Shown: positions 27,554-37,499 of the stretch, in pieces | Position numbering within the stretch: the first letter of the stretch is position 1 | How the letters are laid out: the number at the start of each line of letters is the position of its first letter | NCBI RefSeq assembly: GCF_020075705.1 | Contig: NZ_JAIQUM010000020.1 | Span: 1 to 64,000, forward strand | Direction: 5' to 3' | Origin: Metabacillus rhizolycopersici | GTDB lineage: Bacteria; Bacillota; Bacilli; Bacillales; Bacillaceae | DNA: 64,000 nucleotides | Position numbers and translations under genes: made by a program | Notes under the pieces: generated by a model | Seen by the model: only the letters and a program-made list of their open reading frames with translations | Databases searched by the model: none | What the model was told of the DNA's origin: nothing

Positions 27554-28516
27554 CTACACTTGGTAACTGTTTTCGTTCATAATTGAATTGCTTACATTCA
27601 ACTGCTTTAAAACAACAGATGCAAGGCAATCAATAAATTCTGGTTTTGCATTCGGCATTTCTGGTCGGTAATAGCCCGCTCCAAGTTCATCTGTAATTAC
27701 CTTACATTCATAATCATTGTCATATAACACTTCAAGGTGATCTGCGACAAATCCAACAGGGATATATACAAAGGTTTTATGACCTTTGTTAAATAACTCT
27801 TTTGTTAAGTCTTGGACATCTGGCCCTAACCACGTTTCTGGTGTATTTCCAGCACTTTGCCAACCGATAGCATAATCGCTTACTCCAGCAGCTTCAGCAA
27901 TTAGGTTAGCTGTGTCTTGTAATTGCTGTGGATATGGATCACCACTTGCAATAATTTTTTCTGGAAGGCTATGAGCAGAAACAACTAGTATAGCCGTTTC
28001 TCTCTCTTCGGCGGTCATGTGGTCATATGTTTCTTTCACACGGTTCGCCCAATATGTGATAAATTTCGTCTCTGTGTACCAGCTTTCAACAGAGGTCATT
28101 GTTATCCCAAACTTTTCTGCTTCTTCTTTAGCTCGTCCATTATAGGACTTAACACTAAATGTTGAAAAATGGGGTGCTAATACGATACTCACTGCCTCAG
28201 TTAGGCCATCTTCATGCATTTGCTTTACCGCGTCTTCGATAAATGGCTCAATATGTTTTAAGCCAATATATAAGGTAAATTCAATTTCGTCTTGAATTTC
28301 ATTTAAATGTTGCTCAAGCTTCTTGCCTTGCTCCATTGTAATTTTTGCAAGTGGGGAGATTCCACCAATTGCTTTGTAACGATTTTTCAAATCCTGAAGC
28401 ATTTCCGGTGTAGGTTTGCGACCACGACGTATATGAGTATAATAGCGTTCAATATCCTCTTCTTTGTAAGGCGTTCCATACGCCATGACTAATAATCCCA
28501 CTTTTTTCTTACTCAA
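27554..28516 (-). CDS. hemH: coproporphyrin ferrochelatase
   Basis: 320 residues, slightly longer than B. subtilis HemH (310). It inserts Fe2+ into coproporphyrin III in the Gram-positive heme pathway. Visible motifs are [11 protein letters not shown] at the N-terminus, [24 protein letters not shown] with the metal-site His near residue 183, and [13 protein letters not shown] with the catalytic Glu. Probable TTG start (28514-28516) behind GAGGTG. It follows hemE with about 95 bases between. hemY, next to hemH in B. subtilis, is absent here. Confidence 0.93.
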   Translation of the reverse strand: MSKKKVGLLVMAYGTPYKEEDIERYYTHIRRGRKPTPEMLQDLKNRYKAIGGISPLAKITMEQGKKLEQHLNEIQDEIEFTLYIGLKHIEPFIEDAVKQMHEDGLTEAVSIVLAPHFSTFSVKSYNGRAKEEAEKFGITMTSVESWYTETKFITYWANRVKETYDHMTAEERETAILVVSAHSLPEKIIASGDPYPQQLQDTANLIAEAAGVSDYAIGWQSAGNTPETWLGPDVQDLTKELFNKGHKTFVYIPVGFVADHLEVLYDNDYECKVITDELGAGYYRPEMPNAKPEFIDCLASVVLKQLNVSNSIMNENSYQV

Positions 28517-28611
28517 AATGCATTCACCTCTGGTTGCTTTATTTCTATTTCATTAAAATGATTTTCCCACCTTTAAGGTTTCACTAGCAGTTAATCTGAT
28601 ACACTTTTCAT

Positions 28612-29664
28612 TTAAGCATATACCCTTGCTTTTTTTGAATAATCATGAATAAACGCAGTTAGTCTCTTTAACGTCTCTGGATTCACATCAGGGAAAACCC
28701 CATGCCCTAAGTTGAAAATATAACCACCATGTTCCATCCCTTGATCTAAAATGGCTTTTGCTCTTTCTTCGATCACTTCCCAAGGCGAAAGTAAAATCGC
28801 TGGGTCCAGATTACCTTGGAGTGTTTTCGTTAAGCCTATTGCACGCGCTTCTTTAATTTGCAATCTCCAATCAAGACCGACAACATCTATAGGAAGATCA
28901 TGCCATTCCTTCGCTAAGTGGCTAGCTCCTACTCCGAACATAATTAAAGGCACATTTTCCTTTTTTAATTCGCTAAAAATTCTTTCCATTGTTGGCTTAA
29001 TATAAAAACGATAATCTGCTACGTTAAGAGCACCTACCCATGAATCAAATATTTGAATCGCTTTTGCACCTGCATGAATTTGCGCTTTTACATAAGTAAT
29101 GCTCATTTCGGCAAGTTTGTCCATAAGTGCAAACCACGCTTTTGGTTCTGAATACATGAAGGCTTTTGTTTTGTTATAACTTTTAGAAGGTCCACCTTCA
29201 ATCATATAACTAGCTAATGTAAATGGAGCTCCAGCAAAACCAATAAGTGGAACTTCAAGCTGTTCCTGAGTAAGAAGCTTTATCGTATCTAACACATATG
29301 GAACATCACTTTCTGGATCTATTTCGCCTAATTTTTCAACGTCGCTTAATGAGCGAATTGGGTCATCAATAACCGGACCGATTCCTGGTTTGATTTCAAC
29401 ATCTACGCCAATCGCTGGCAATGGTGTCATAATATCTTTGTAAAGAATTGCAGCATCTACATCATACTGTTCCACTGGCAATCTCGTTACATATGCACAT
29501 AGCTCAGGCTGATGTGTAATTTCAAATAGGCCGTACTTTTCCTTTATCTTACGATATTCAGGTTGTGAACGACCTGCTTGTCTCATATACCAAACTGGAA
29601 CATAGTCCGTCTTTTCTCCACGACACGCTTTTAAAAACGTATCATTGATTTTTTTTTCAGCCAT
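28612..29664 (-). CDS. hemE: uroporphyrinogen decarboxylase
   Basis: 350 residues, normal length. It converts uroporphyrinogen III to coproporphyrinogen III. Signatures: [19 protein letters not shown] near residue 25, the catalytic Asp region [12 protein letters not shown], and [18 protein letters not shown]. The start at ATG 29664 is preceded by AAAGGTGG; upstream in-frame codons lack a ribosome site. First gene of hemEH, with a promoter at 29739-29767. Confidence 0.94.
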   Translation of the reverse strand: MAEKKINDTFLKACRGEKTDYVPVWYMRQAGRSQPEYRKIKEKYGLFEITHQPELCAYVTRLPVEQYDVDAAILYKDIMTPLPAIGVDVEIKPGIGPVIDDPIRSLSDVEKLGEIDPESDVPYVLDTIKLLTQEQLEVPLIGFAGAPFTLASYMIEGGPSKSYNKTKAFMYSEPKAWFALMDKLAEMSITYVKAQIHAGAKAIQIFDSWVGALNVADYRFYIKPTMERIFSELKKENVPLIMFGVGASHLAKEWHDLPIDVVGLDWRLQIKEARAIGLTKTLQGNLDPAILLSPWEVIEERAKAILDQGMEHGGYIFNLGHGVFPDVNPETLKRLTAFIHDYSKKARVYA

Positions 29665-29738
29665 CCAAAAAGTCCACCTTTCTATATAAAAAGAGGAAAC
29701 CTCTGTCATCAAATAATATTAATTACAATATAATAACT

Positions 29739-29767
29739 ATTCTATATTAAAGCTTCATCCCTTTCAA
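29739..29767 (-). promoter_or_regulatory. hemE promoter
   Basis: TTGAAA (29762-29767), 17-base spacer, TAGAAT (29739-29744) on the minus strand, 75 bases before the start codon. Confidence 0.6.
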
Positions 29768-29901
29768 CTATAACGTTTTCATGGGACGATGTATAGCTAA
29801 GAGGAGCAAATGTCGAAAAATAGACGAAATCAATGATATCAAAGTGTTAAGCTAGTTGTCTAACGGTTATTACAAGGTTTTATTCTTCTGATTAGATATG
29901 G

Positions 29902-32040
29902 TTAATTACTGCTAAACAAGCTAGGCTTTATGAATTCTGTTGCCACACCTTCTTCATTCGTTTGAACATTAAACGGTGCCACTTTATACGTACTTTCAGA
30001 AAAAACATTTATATACGGAATTTCATAAAACCCCGTTCCAGTTACTGTGCCAACTAACTTTTGTTCATTTTCTGTTTGTTCATAGATCCGGTACTCCACT
30101 CGGTCATCATTTTGTGCTTCCCATTCAAGTGTTAACGTAATTAAACCAAGAGGCTTAAACGTATATTTTGAATTAACTTTCTTGATATCCTCAATTCTTA
30201 TTGGGCTCTCTAAATCATTGACTCCATCTGGAATAGAAAATGCCACATTTTGCTCCCACTTCGCAGTCGTTAAAATATCTTTAAATAGTTTTGTTGGATA
30301 CGAGCTTCCATGCTTTAAATAATGTTGTTTATTTGTCTGATCATAGCCCATCCATAGCGCCCCAACGACATTTTCTGTAAAACCAACAAACCACGCATCC
30401 TTTGTCGCTCCTTCTATACCAGTAAAAGACGTTGAACCTGTTTTACCAGCTAGTTCTCCTTGAAACAGCCCATTTTGCGCGGTACCGTCACTTACAACAT
30501 GTTGAAGCATTCTTGTCATATCCCAAGCAGTTTGTGGCGAATACACTTGTTTTATTTCTGGAAGGTTTTCAGCAATCACTTCACCAGCTTGATTTGTTAT
30601 TTTTTGAATAAGATGATACTCACTATAATTCCCATCTGTTGTAAATGTTCGATAGGCATTCGCCATTTGTGTAGGAGTTACCCCTTCCGATAAACCACCT
30701 AATGCAATTGCTAAGCCCTGATCGTTAATCGGCATGCCAACTTCTTGTAAATATTCCTTACTTTCCGTAATCCCTATCTCAGATAACGTCCATACAGCTG
30801 CGGCATTTTTAGAAGCAACAATCGCATCAAACATTGAGACCTCACCAACATATTGATTATCATAGTTTTCCGGTGTGTAATCCCCGTACGTGAGCTTCTC
30901 ATCCTTAAGCAAAGAATAGGGCTGAAACTGCTTTGACTCAATTGCTGGTGCATATACTGCTATTGGCTTGAAAGTAGAACCTGGTTGTCTTGGCACATTT
31001 AGGCGATTAAGCCCTTTTGGAACATAGTCTCGTCCCCCGATTGCTGCTAGAACTCCCCCTGACTGATTATCCATCAGAATAAACGCACCTTGTGCTAATT
31101 CATCTGTACCTGGAAAATACTCATTCCTTTGAAATAAATCATAAGCCGATTTTTGAAGCTTGACTTGAAGAGGTACGGTTATTGTATACCCACCTCTTAA
31201 CAATTCCTCATTAGAAAGCGCATATTTTTCCTCTGCTTCATCAAAAACCATATCAATATATGTCGATAACCACGGGCTCTCTTGCTTTTTATTTACCTGT
31301 AATTTCACAGTTTTCCCTTGTGTTCTGACTACTTCATCATAGGTAATATATTTCTGGTCACCCATTAAACTTAAAATGACATCTCTCCGTTCCTTACTTT
31401 TTTCTACATTTGTAATGGGCGAATAAGTAGAAGGGGCCTTTGGTATTCCTGCTAGTAACGCTCCTTCTTCCAATGTTAGCTCGGAAACATCTTTGTTAAA
31501 ATACAATTTAGCTGCCGACTTAATTCCATATGCACCATGCCCAAAGTAAACCTGGTTTAAATACATTTCTAGTAATTTCTTTTTACTATAACGCTTCTCC
31601 AAATTAATCGCGATAATGGCCTCTTTTGTTTTACGAAGGAATGTTTTATCATTTGTAAGAAAGATATTTTTCGCTAACTGCTGAGTAATGGTACTTCCAC
31701 CCTCTACCTTACTACCAGCAATCATATCCTTATAAATTGCTCGTCCTATCGCTTTCATATCAATGCCATGATGCTCATAAAAGCGTTGGTCCTCGACAGA
31801 AACAAACGCCTGTTGAACATAATCTGGTACTTCAGATAGATCAACAAGTTCCCTATTCTCTACATAAATCTTTGTTAGTTCATTACCATCTATGTCAACT
31901 AGCTTTGAAGCCGTATTCATGACTAATTTTTCTTCATCAATGACGTAATCCCCTATAAAAATAATAAATAAATATCCGATAAAAGCGAAGATTACGGCCA
32001 ATAGAAATATAAGTCCTGATAAAAGAAGTTTCTTTTTCAA
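29902..32040 (-). CDS. pbpF: class A penicillin-binding protein PbpF (PBP2c-like)
   Basis: 712 residues: one N-terminal membrane anchor, a glycosyltransferase (GT51) domain about 55-225 with EDQRFYEHHGID and GGSTITQQLAKN, and a transpeptidase domain about 320-600. The active-site motifs are STFK (in RQPGSTFKP), SKN and KTGST. A fibronectin-like C-terminal region follows. It polymerises and cross-links peptidoglycan; in B. subtilis pbpF sits in the same place beside hemE and is used in the forespore. All catalytic motifs are intact. Short linker to the next repeat; no obvious sigma-F/G promoter that I can defend. Confidence 0.9.
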   Translation of the reverse strand: MKKKLLLSGLIFLLAVIFAFIGYLFIIFIGDYVIDEEKLVMNTASKLVDIDGNELTKIYVENRELVDLSEVPDYVQQAFVSVEDQRFYEHHGIDMKAIGRAIYKDMIAGSKVEGGSTITQQLAKNIFLTNDKTFLRKTKEAIIAINLEKRYSKKKLLEMYLNQVYFGHGAYGIKSAAKLYFNKDVSELTLEEGALLAGIPKAPSTYSPITNVEKSKERRDVILSLMGDQKYITYDEVVRTQGKTVKLQVNKKQESPWLSTYIDMVFDEAEEKYALSNEELLRGGYTITVPLQVKLQKSAYDLFQRNEYFPGTDELAQGAFILMDNQSGGVLAAIGGRDYVPKGLNRLNVPRQPGSTFKPIAVYAPAIESKQFQPYSLLKDEKLTYGDYTPENYDNQYVGEVSMFDAIVASKNAAAVWTLSEIGITESKEYLQEVGMPINDQGLAIALGGLSEGVTPTQMANAYRTFTTDGNYSEYHLIQKITNQAGEVIAENLPEIKQVYSPQTAWDMTRMLQHVVSDGTAQNGLFQGELAGKTGSTSFTGIEGATKDAWFVGFTENVVGALWMGYDQTNKQHYLKHGSSYPTKLFKDILTTAKWEQNVAFSIPDGVNDLESPIRIEDIKKVNSKYTFKPLGLITLTLEWEAQNDDRVEYRIYEQTENEQKLVGTVTGTGFYEIPYINVFSESTYKVAPFNVQTNEEGVATEFIKPSLFSSN

Positions 32041-32066
32041 ATGAGATCACCCCTTTGTCCTTCTTT

Positions 32067-32176
32067 AAAAGATAAGAAAGTATAAATTTTTTTGACTTAG
32101 TTTTCGTGTCCAGCGCAAGCGCCTAGCCCCTCTTGGGTCTAAGCCTGAGGCTGAACAAGGCGCTTGCGCTTTTCTT
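32067..32176. repeat. dispersed palindromic repeat, short copy (1 of 3)
   Basis: Shares GACTTAGTTTTCGTGTCCAG, the stem AGCGCAAGCGCC / GGCGCTTGCGCT and CCTCTTGGGTCT with copies at 52384 and 54031, but lacks their internal hairpin. The outer stem here is perfect over 12 bases. Sits between the divergent pbpF and hmoB. Confidence 0.8.
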
Positions 32177-32294
32177 AGTATTGTTAATAATAGGAAGGTA
32201 TATGTGTTAAAAACAATAAAAATGGAAATAATTTTTAATTTTTTGGTATACTAAATCGATCTGATAGCATATTTAATGATGAGGTGATGAAAAG

Positions 32295-32768
32295 ATGATG
32301 CTTTACATAACCTATGGAACTGTTGATTATTTAGCTAAACTTGTGAAAGCGCATAACGATAAAAGGCTACGACTTATGGCGAATAATGATACAGCAGTCT
32401 TATTTCACGAAACTGATGGAGCCTCCATCTTTAATGTCCCAAAAAGATATGAAGTATTAGAATCTACCGGCAATTTGTTGCATGGAAAATTCGCTGTAGT
32501 AAACAATATTCCTGTTTCGTATGAAGGAAGACCTCTTTATGAAAAACGGTTTAGTGATCGAGCACGCCTACTTGAAAAACAACGTGGAATTACAGCTATT
32601 CGAGTACTACGTCCTGAGAAAAGTGATACATACATCATTCTAACATTATGGGAAAACGAGCAATTCTTCAAGGCTTGGCAGGATTCACTCGCGGGAATTG
32701 AGCAGCAACATACCTTCCCACGTCCATCCTATATCACAACATACTCTTCAATCGACATTGAAGACTAA
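32295..32768 (+). CDS. hmoB: heme-degrading monooxygenase HmoB (YhgC)
   Basis: 157 residues. The C-terminal half (about 75-150) is an antibiotic-biosynthesis-monooxygenase barrel, with TAIRVLRPEKSDTYIILTLW and ENEQFFKAWQDS typical of staphylobilin-type heme oxygenases. The N-terminal half is the HmoB-specific extension. It opens heme to release iron. Gene context pbpF-hmoB is the same as in B. subtilis (yhgC). Two adjacent ATGs (32295, 32298) follow GAGGTGATG. Confidence 0.87.
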   Translation: MMLYITYGTVDYLAKLVKAHNDKRLRLMANNDTAVLFHETDGASIFNVPKRYEVLESTGNLLHGKFAVVNNIPVSYEGRPLYEKRFSDRARLLEKQRGITAIRVLRPEKSDTYIILTLWENEQFFKAWQDSLAGIEQQHTFPRPSYITTYSSIDIED

Positions 32769-32779
32769 AAACACTCCAC

Positions 32780-32810
32780 TCCCTTGCAGAAATTGCAGGG
32801 GATTTTTTTA
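32780..32810 (+). terminator. terminator of hmoB
   Basis: TCCCTTGCA pairs with TGCAGGGGA (one T-G pair, loop of five), followed by seven T. The remainder of the gap to 33072 holds no feature that I can support. Confidence 0.8.
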
Positions 32811-33494
32811 ATAGAAAGCTTTATACGATACCTACCTCTTCAATCATCATTACTCCTAAAAGGACCATATTGCTTCTCCAATATTTTGACAGCATGTGCA
32901 TAATTGACAATATTTCCATGGAAATGACATCGTCTTTCTACATAATGAAGAATTATTCTAAACCTGTTGTTCCATAGATTGCATTGAATAAATTTTTTTC
33001 ACACTTCTCACCTCTAATTACTCTCATTCATACAGTAATAATAAAACCCACCATGGGCTTTGTTGAGGAGTGATGAAATTGGAAGTATCACTTACACTCA
33101 TACATTGGATCTATTTAGTATTCATCGTAGCCATCATCGGTTTTATGCTCTTTCGTCGCGATACAACCATTGTATGTATAGTTGGCATTCTTTCACTAGC
33201 TGCAGTATCTACATTGTCCATCAGTGATTCTGTTAGTAGTCTTTTTAATAGCTTTATCTTTGCGATAACAGAACTATTACCAACCATTCTTGTCATTTCA
33301 ATTATTGTCGCAATGAGTAAAATATTAACGATATCAGGAATCAATGAGGTGATGATTTCACCTTTCGCAAAAGTCATTAAAAATCCTACAACAGCTTTCT
33401 GGACAGTCGGAATTTTAACAGTTTTCCGAAAGAAGTCCCCTTCCTCAAGGAACGAAGTGAGTAGGGATGGGATGAATTTCGGTTAGGCGTTAGC

Positions 33495-34763
33495 CTAAAG
33501 ATTCTCGACATATTGCCAGTTATTATTGTGACTGAGAAACTCGCAATCTTTTAGGTTGACCTGTTTGTACGACTTATTAGGCTTCGTGATGTAGCTCCCA
33601 TGAATATCTTTGATATACCCCATACCTGTCCCAGTAAATCCTGTAATATATCCAATTTGCCCATATACTCGTACTCGGTCATTCAGATAAAATCCTTTCA
33701 GTTGTTTCACATTCTTTTTGTTTCGCTTGCTCTCGATATTCTTTGTCTTCCGGCCTTTTCTAGCTGTGGCTTCATGCAACGAACGTTTTTTCTTACGAAA
33801 TTGCTTGATATAGAAGACGGATTTACTCATTTGCTGAATCGTTTCTATTCTACTTATCGCAACCGCATCATTCGCATGAGTTTTTTCTAGTCCTAACTCT
33901 TTTCTTCGTGGTGTAGTGACTGACCCATACGTCACGTTAGCCTCCGGGTACTTTGTAAATACCCGTTTACGGAAGATATTCATGAACGTTCCCTCTTTGT
34001 ATGACGGTAATTTTTTGCCTTCTTCCATCCACTTCCATAAGATTGCACCCTTTTGATGATTCTCATGCGTATGGCAATCTGTACATACTGTAATGAGGTT
34101 ATCAGCTCGATCACTGCCTCCATGTGAACGATAAACAATATGATGCGTATTCAAAATACCGCCCTTTTTCTTACACACTTGACACGTATAATGGTCCCTT
34201 TCGAATACAAAATAACGGACATCGTGATAGCCAAGTGTTTGCCCTTGTTGATACTCTTCACCTTGTATCTCAGGATTCATCATCTTCTGAATATCGAACT
34301 TACCTACTTCTATCGTTAACAGAGGATTGGATACAAGAGATAAAAACGTATCGATCCAGTGAAACGTGTTATCTAGGCGACATTGTATACTTGGTGGTAG
34401 CCAGTTTTCGTGGCGCTTACGGTTGCCAAATCGCGGCTTTCGATATCGGCATTTTCGGTTACGTCTACTTCTTCGGTAAATACGTCTTGTTTCTAATAAA
34501 CTCTTAACATCTTGACGTACTTCTACCTCTCCTTTGGCAAGTACCTTGTCATTGGTCGTAACCGCTATCCCTGTGTGTTTAGCACCTAAATCTACACCAA
34601 CATTAATAGGTTGTTTGTAGCCACTACTTCCATATAGAAGTTGGATCGTAAATGGTTGATAGCTTACGATCTTTGCTTTCTTTTGTTTGAGCAAGAGTCT
34701 CGCTTTTCTTGGTTTGCATGGCATTAAGGCTTTCCCATGCTTATTAAGTACGAATACGAACAT
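33495..34763 (-). CDS. iscB: IscB RNA-guided nuclease
   Basis: 422 residues, intact. An N-terminal PLMP region (KALMPCKPRKARLLL) is followed by RuvC-I NVGVDLGAKHTGIAV (Asp 58), an Arg-rich bridge helix about 91-129, and RuvC-II LLTIEVGKFD (Glu 152). The HNH domain is about 183-240, with CQVC, NTHHIVYRSHGG, DNLITVCTDCH and zinc Cys pairs 194/197 and 227/230. RuvC-III is KTHANDAVAIS (His 297, Asp 300). A C-terminal domain reads DRVRVYGQIGYITGFTGTG. All catalytic residues are present. It is the ancestor-type of Cas9, guided by the adjacent omega RNA. Ribosome site AAAGGAGGG. Confidence 0.95.
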   Translation of the reverse strand: MFVFVLNKHGKALMPCKPRKARLLLKQKKAKIVSYQPFTIQLLYGSSGYKQPINVGVDLGAKHTGIAVTTNDKVLAKGEVEVRQDVKSLLETRRIYRRSRRNRKCRYRKPRFGNRKRHENWLPPSIQCRLDNTFHWIDTFLSLVSNPLLTIEVGKFDIQKMMNPEIQGEEYQQGQTLGYHDVRYFVFERDHYTCQVCKKKGGILNTHHIVYRSHGGSDRADNLITVCTDCHTHENHQKGAILWKWMEEGKKLPSYKEGTFMNIFRKRVFTKYPEANVTYGSVTTPRRKELGLEKTHANDAVAISRIETIQQMSKSVFYIKQFRKKKRSLHEATARKGRKTKNIESKRNKKNVKQLKGFYLNDRVRVYGQIGYITGFTGTGMGYIKDIHGSYITKPNKSYKQVNLKDCEFLSHNNNWQYVENL

Positions 34764-35020
34764 GACGTATTCCCTCCTTTTGGAGTTCGTTTCCCTTCGC
34801 CAATGTTGGAATGGCTTTGCGGTAAAACCGCCAAACTAGGTTGACCGTTCCTACCCATTTAGAACTATTACAGAGCCTACACAGAGCAACGGACTAGGGA
34901 ATCATCCGAGGGTGTGATAACCATCCCAACGTAGTTCTCGTAAAACTTAGGCTAGACAACTAAAGGCTTTTTCAAGCCCCCACTTCAAGATTCGTTAGAA
35001 TCTAAGTGGTGGGTAGTTGA
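34764..35020 (-). ncRNA. candidate omega RNA of IscB
   Basis: The 257 bases between the element end and iscB are non-coding and rich in inverted repeats. These include GGCGGTTTTACCGCAAAGCC-type pairing near 34815-34838 and the end hairpin 34981-35008. In IscB systems this segment is transcribed, and its 5' end reads into the flanking host DNA, which supplies the guide. The guide would come from about 35021-35036 (minus strand). Placement and length fit; exact ends are inferred. Confidence 0.7.
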
Positions 35021-35932
35021 CTGATGTTCATCTCTTTGTTCTTTTGGCCATCACCAGCTGTTGCATTAATCGAAGCTGTCTTATTACCTGTTGCCATTCG
35101 AGCAGGTCTCCCTGCTTTAGGTGTTGCCATTGCAATGAACTTGTTCGGTCACGGAATCGCTCTTTCTGGTGATTTCATTATTCAAGCTGCTCCAAAGCTT
35201 ACGGCAGATGCTGCTGGAATTCCTGTAGATGACGTTATCACTGCGAGTATTCCTCTTGTACTTACAATGGGGCTCGTGACGACAATCACTGCGTATTTCA
35301 TTTTAATGAGAGAGAGTAAGCTAAAAAAGACATTTCCAACTGTAGCCATTGCATCACCTGTACAAGAAATAGATGAGAAATTGTTATCTCCAACTTCTAA
35401 GAAAATCCTCGCTATCATGATCCCAATTATTTTTCTAGGAGATGTTGTTATCATGTCCACACTAAACTTATAAGGTGGGGACGCAACAGCATTGATCGGA
35501 GGTACTGCGTACTCATTTTAATTATAACAATCTGTTTAGCACACAAGAAGCAAGGATTTGAGCAATCAACTAACTATCTAATCGAAGGATTTCAGTTTGA
35601 CTTTAAGGTATTTGGACCTGTCATTCCAATTGCAGCATTTTTCTATTTAGGGGATGCTGGTTTCTATACTATTATTAGAGAATATTTACCGCAAAACTCG
35701 GAAGGAATTGTCAATGATTTAGGAGTAGCACTTGCAACGATTGTGCCGTTAACACCAGAAGTTGAGGCAATCACATTAACAGGTGTTGGGATTTTAACAA
35801 GGCTTGATGGCTCAGGATTTTCAGGTATTTCCCTTGCTGGGTCGATTGGGCTTGTTGTAACGACGATTGTTGCGATGTTCTTGATTTAGGGATTTCCTCT
35901 ACAAGATAACTCGCATGCATAACCTCAAAAAA

Positions 35933-35980
35933 AGTAAATCTAACAGTTCCTCCATTTAATGAGTCCTTGTTAGATTTACT
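35933..35980. terminator. terminator between yhfA remnant and ABC operon
   Basis: A 13-base perfect stem (35933-35945 with 35968-35980) between convergent units, preceded by A7. Confidence 0.75.
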
Positions 35981-36030
35981 CGTACTACTTATTTATTCAG
36001 ATTATAATGTTTCACACGGTTACAAATTGA

Positions 36031-36750
36031 TTATTCCGTTACAAATTGGACTGCTCCCTCTACTTCTACATTCTTAGGAACACGAATATAAAGGACATTT
36101 TCTCCACCGATGCGATTCACATCAGAAAATAGATCGATGCCATTTCTTGATGTGAATTGGGAAATCGTAAATTCCTTAGCAAATTTGCCAACATGAATAT
36201 CTATCATATTAGTATCACTAATTGTTAATCGCTCTTCTTCTAATTCTATCGTAAAGGGGACAATATCATCAGTTAGTTCAATATTCTCGATAATTGTTCT
36301 TGTATAATATTGTGTGACCTCTACCTGATTATCCTCTACATCTTTTCTCTCTACCAATATAAAAGCACTACTATATTGCTCGTCTACTTGAGTGATTTCA
36401 AGCTGCTTCCCTTCATAAGGAAAATCCCACTGCTTCTTAATTAAAACACCGTCTATGTTTTCTTTCTCTATTTGCTTTCCTTCAGATGCAGCATTGATTA
36501 ACAAGTGGCCTGCCCGCTCTGCTTTTGCTAATTCCTCCTGATTTTCAACAACCTTATTTAGAGATTCCTCAATCGGAAGTAGATAAAATAATACAACGGC
36601 TACAAGCAATAACGCTCCGTATACACCTAACACCAATTTCAAGTTAAGTTTTTGTAAAAGCGTCCCTCTCTTAATCGCATTCACACCTTTATAAATGATT
36701 GCAATAATAATGATAAGGAGCAAAATTTGGATAAGTGAACCTATAATCAT
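36031..36750 (-). CDS. membrane-anchored hypothetical protein of the YtrA-type ABC operon
   Basis: 239 residues: two N-terminal membrane helices (about 5-22 and 42-60), then an extracytoplasmic, acidic, beta-rich domain of about 175 residues. No family recognised. It starts inside the stop of the permease gene (four-base overlap) and is the last gene of a four-gene operon, so it is presumably an accessory of the ABC transporter. No lipobox or catalytic motif visible. Confidence 0.7.
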   Translation of the reverse strand: MIIGSLIQILLLIIIIAIIYKGVNAIKRGTLLQKLNLKLVLGVYGALLLVAVVLFYLLPIEESLNKVVENQEELAKAERAGHLLINAASEGKQIEKENIDGVLIKKQWDFPYEGKQLEITQVDEQYSSAFILVERKDVEDNQVEVTQYYTRTIIENIELTDDIVPFTIELEEERLTISDTNMIDIHVGKFAKEFTISQFTSRNGIDLFSDVNRIGGENVLYIRVPKNVEVEGAVQFVTE

Positions 36751-37499
36751 TGTCTCACCTCCATTTTATTTGCTAGAATAATAGAACCGTAAAACAAGAT
36801 ACTAGCTGTCACAATAACCTTCAATACAAAGAATAATAAAGAGGTCTCTTTTACAAAAAATTTAACCGTCTCAAGTATAATAGGTGCTTCCTCATTCTTG
36901 TTTATACTCAAAAACAAATAACCAAAAAATACTGCCGGAAGTAACACACTGAACCATTTACTTATTTGAACGAGCACTCCAACTAAATATCCTAGAGAAG
37001 CTACTAATAAAACGTAAAAGGTGCTAACAATCATTCCTAAAAGCAATTCTTGAAAACTAATGATTGTTCCCATCACATTTCCATCATCTAAAATAAAGTA
37101 CATCACAACCTTTAATAAGATTCCGGAAAGCATTGCTGTGACCCCACCAATGATACTTGCAAATACTAAAAAACAGATATTGGAAAGGTTGCTGCTAAAT
37201 CGATTTGCTACAAACACAAAATCATCATTTCGATACGCCTTCGTTGTGATAATAATCGCACTGATAAAGGACCAAATCATTGTAAATATAATGATGATAT
37301 CCCCTGTGTAATAGCTAATATTCAATGAGTAACCATCAGAACTCGTCCCCATTGAGCCACTTCCATTCATCGATAGGAGCATGCCAACAACTTGAATAAT
37401 GAGCAGTGAACTAAAAATACTTAAATGCGCTTTTAGCTTATACAGAAACTGGTTCTTCACGACGGCGAATAACTTAACCTCTGCTAAATACATCATCAA
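36747..37499 (-). CDS. ABC transporter permease subunit
   Basis: 250 residues with about six membrane helices, of the type paired with GntR-controlled ATPases in Bacillus. It overlaps the ATPase gene by 26 bases and the next gene by four. No substrate-binding protein is present, so this is an exporter or a stress-sensing transporter rather than an importer. Relation to YtrC/YtrD or YxlG-type permeases is only by context; the sequence itself is not distinctive. Confidence 0.72.
   Translation of the reverse strand: MMMYLAEVKLFAVVKNQFLYKLKAHLSIFSSLLIIQVVGMLLSMNGSGSMGTSSDGYSLNISYYTGDIIIIFTMIWSFISAIIITTKAYRNDDFVFVANRFSSNLSNICFLVFASIIGGVTAMLSGILLKVVMYFILDDGNVMGTIISFQELLLGMIVSTFYVLLVASLGYLVGVLVQISKWFSVLLPAVFFGYLFLSINKNEEAPIILETVKFFVKETSLLFFVLKVIVTASILFYGSIILANKMEVRQ

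Larger units (their letters stand above)
33421..35020 (-). mobile_element. IS200/IS605-related IscB-only insertion sequence
   Basis: The limits are set by the host reading frame: joining 33420 to 35021 restores it, so the element is 1600 bp (one base of ambiguity) with no target duplication, as expected for IS200/IS605 insertion. The IscB-proximal start (right in this window) carries a subterminal hairpin, AGATTC-GTTA-GAATCT within CACTT/AAGTG (34981-35008). The other end has TTCCT-CA-AGGAA (33441-33452) and GAAAGAAGTCCCC. No TnpA transposase is present, so the element needs one supplied in trans. Confidence 0.9.
33073..35889 (+). pseudogene. yhfA: YhfA-like multi-pass transporter, interrupted by an IscB element and further mutated
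   Basis: The 5' piece (33073-33420) encodes a membrane protein ending AFWTVGILT. The 3' piece resumes at 35021 exactly in frame as LMFISLFFWPSPAVALIEA. Between them lies 1600 bp of foreign DNA. Independently, a TAA at 35471-35473 and a one-base shift near 35505 break the 3' part; the shifted frame then continues as LIITICLAHKKQGFEQST to a stop at 35887. Reassembled it gives roughly 400 or more residues with about eleven helices. Position between hmoB and yhaA matches B. subtilis yhfA, a putative solute symporter; the substrate is unknown. Confidence 0.8.

Noticed and set aside
33600..34507. Plus-strand reading frames inside iscB
   Set aside because: Shadows of iscB on the other strand.
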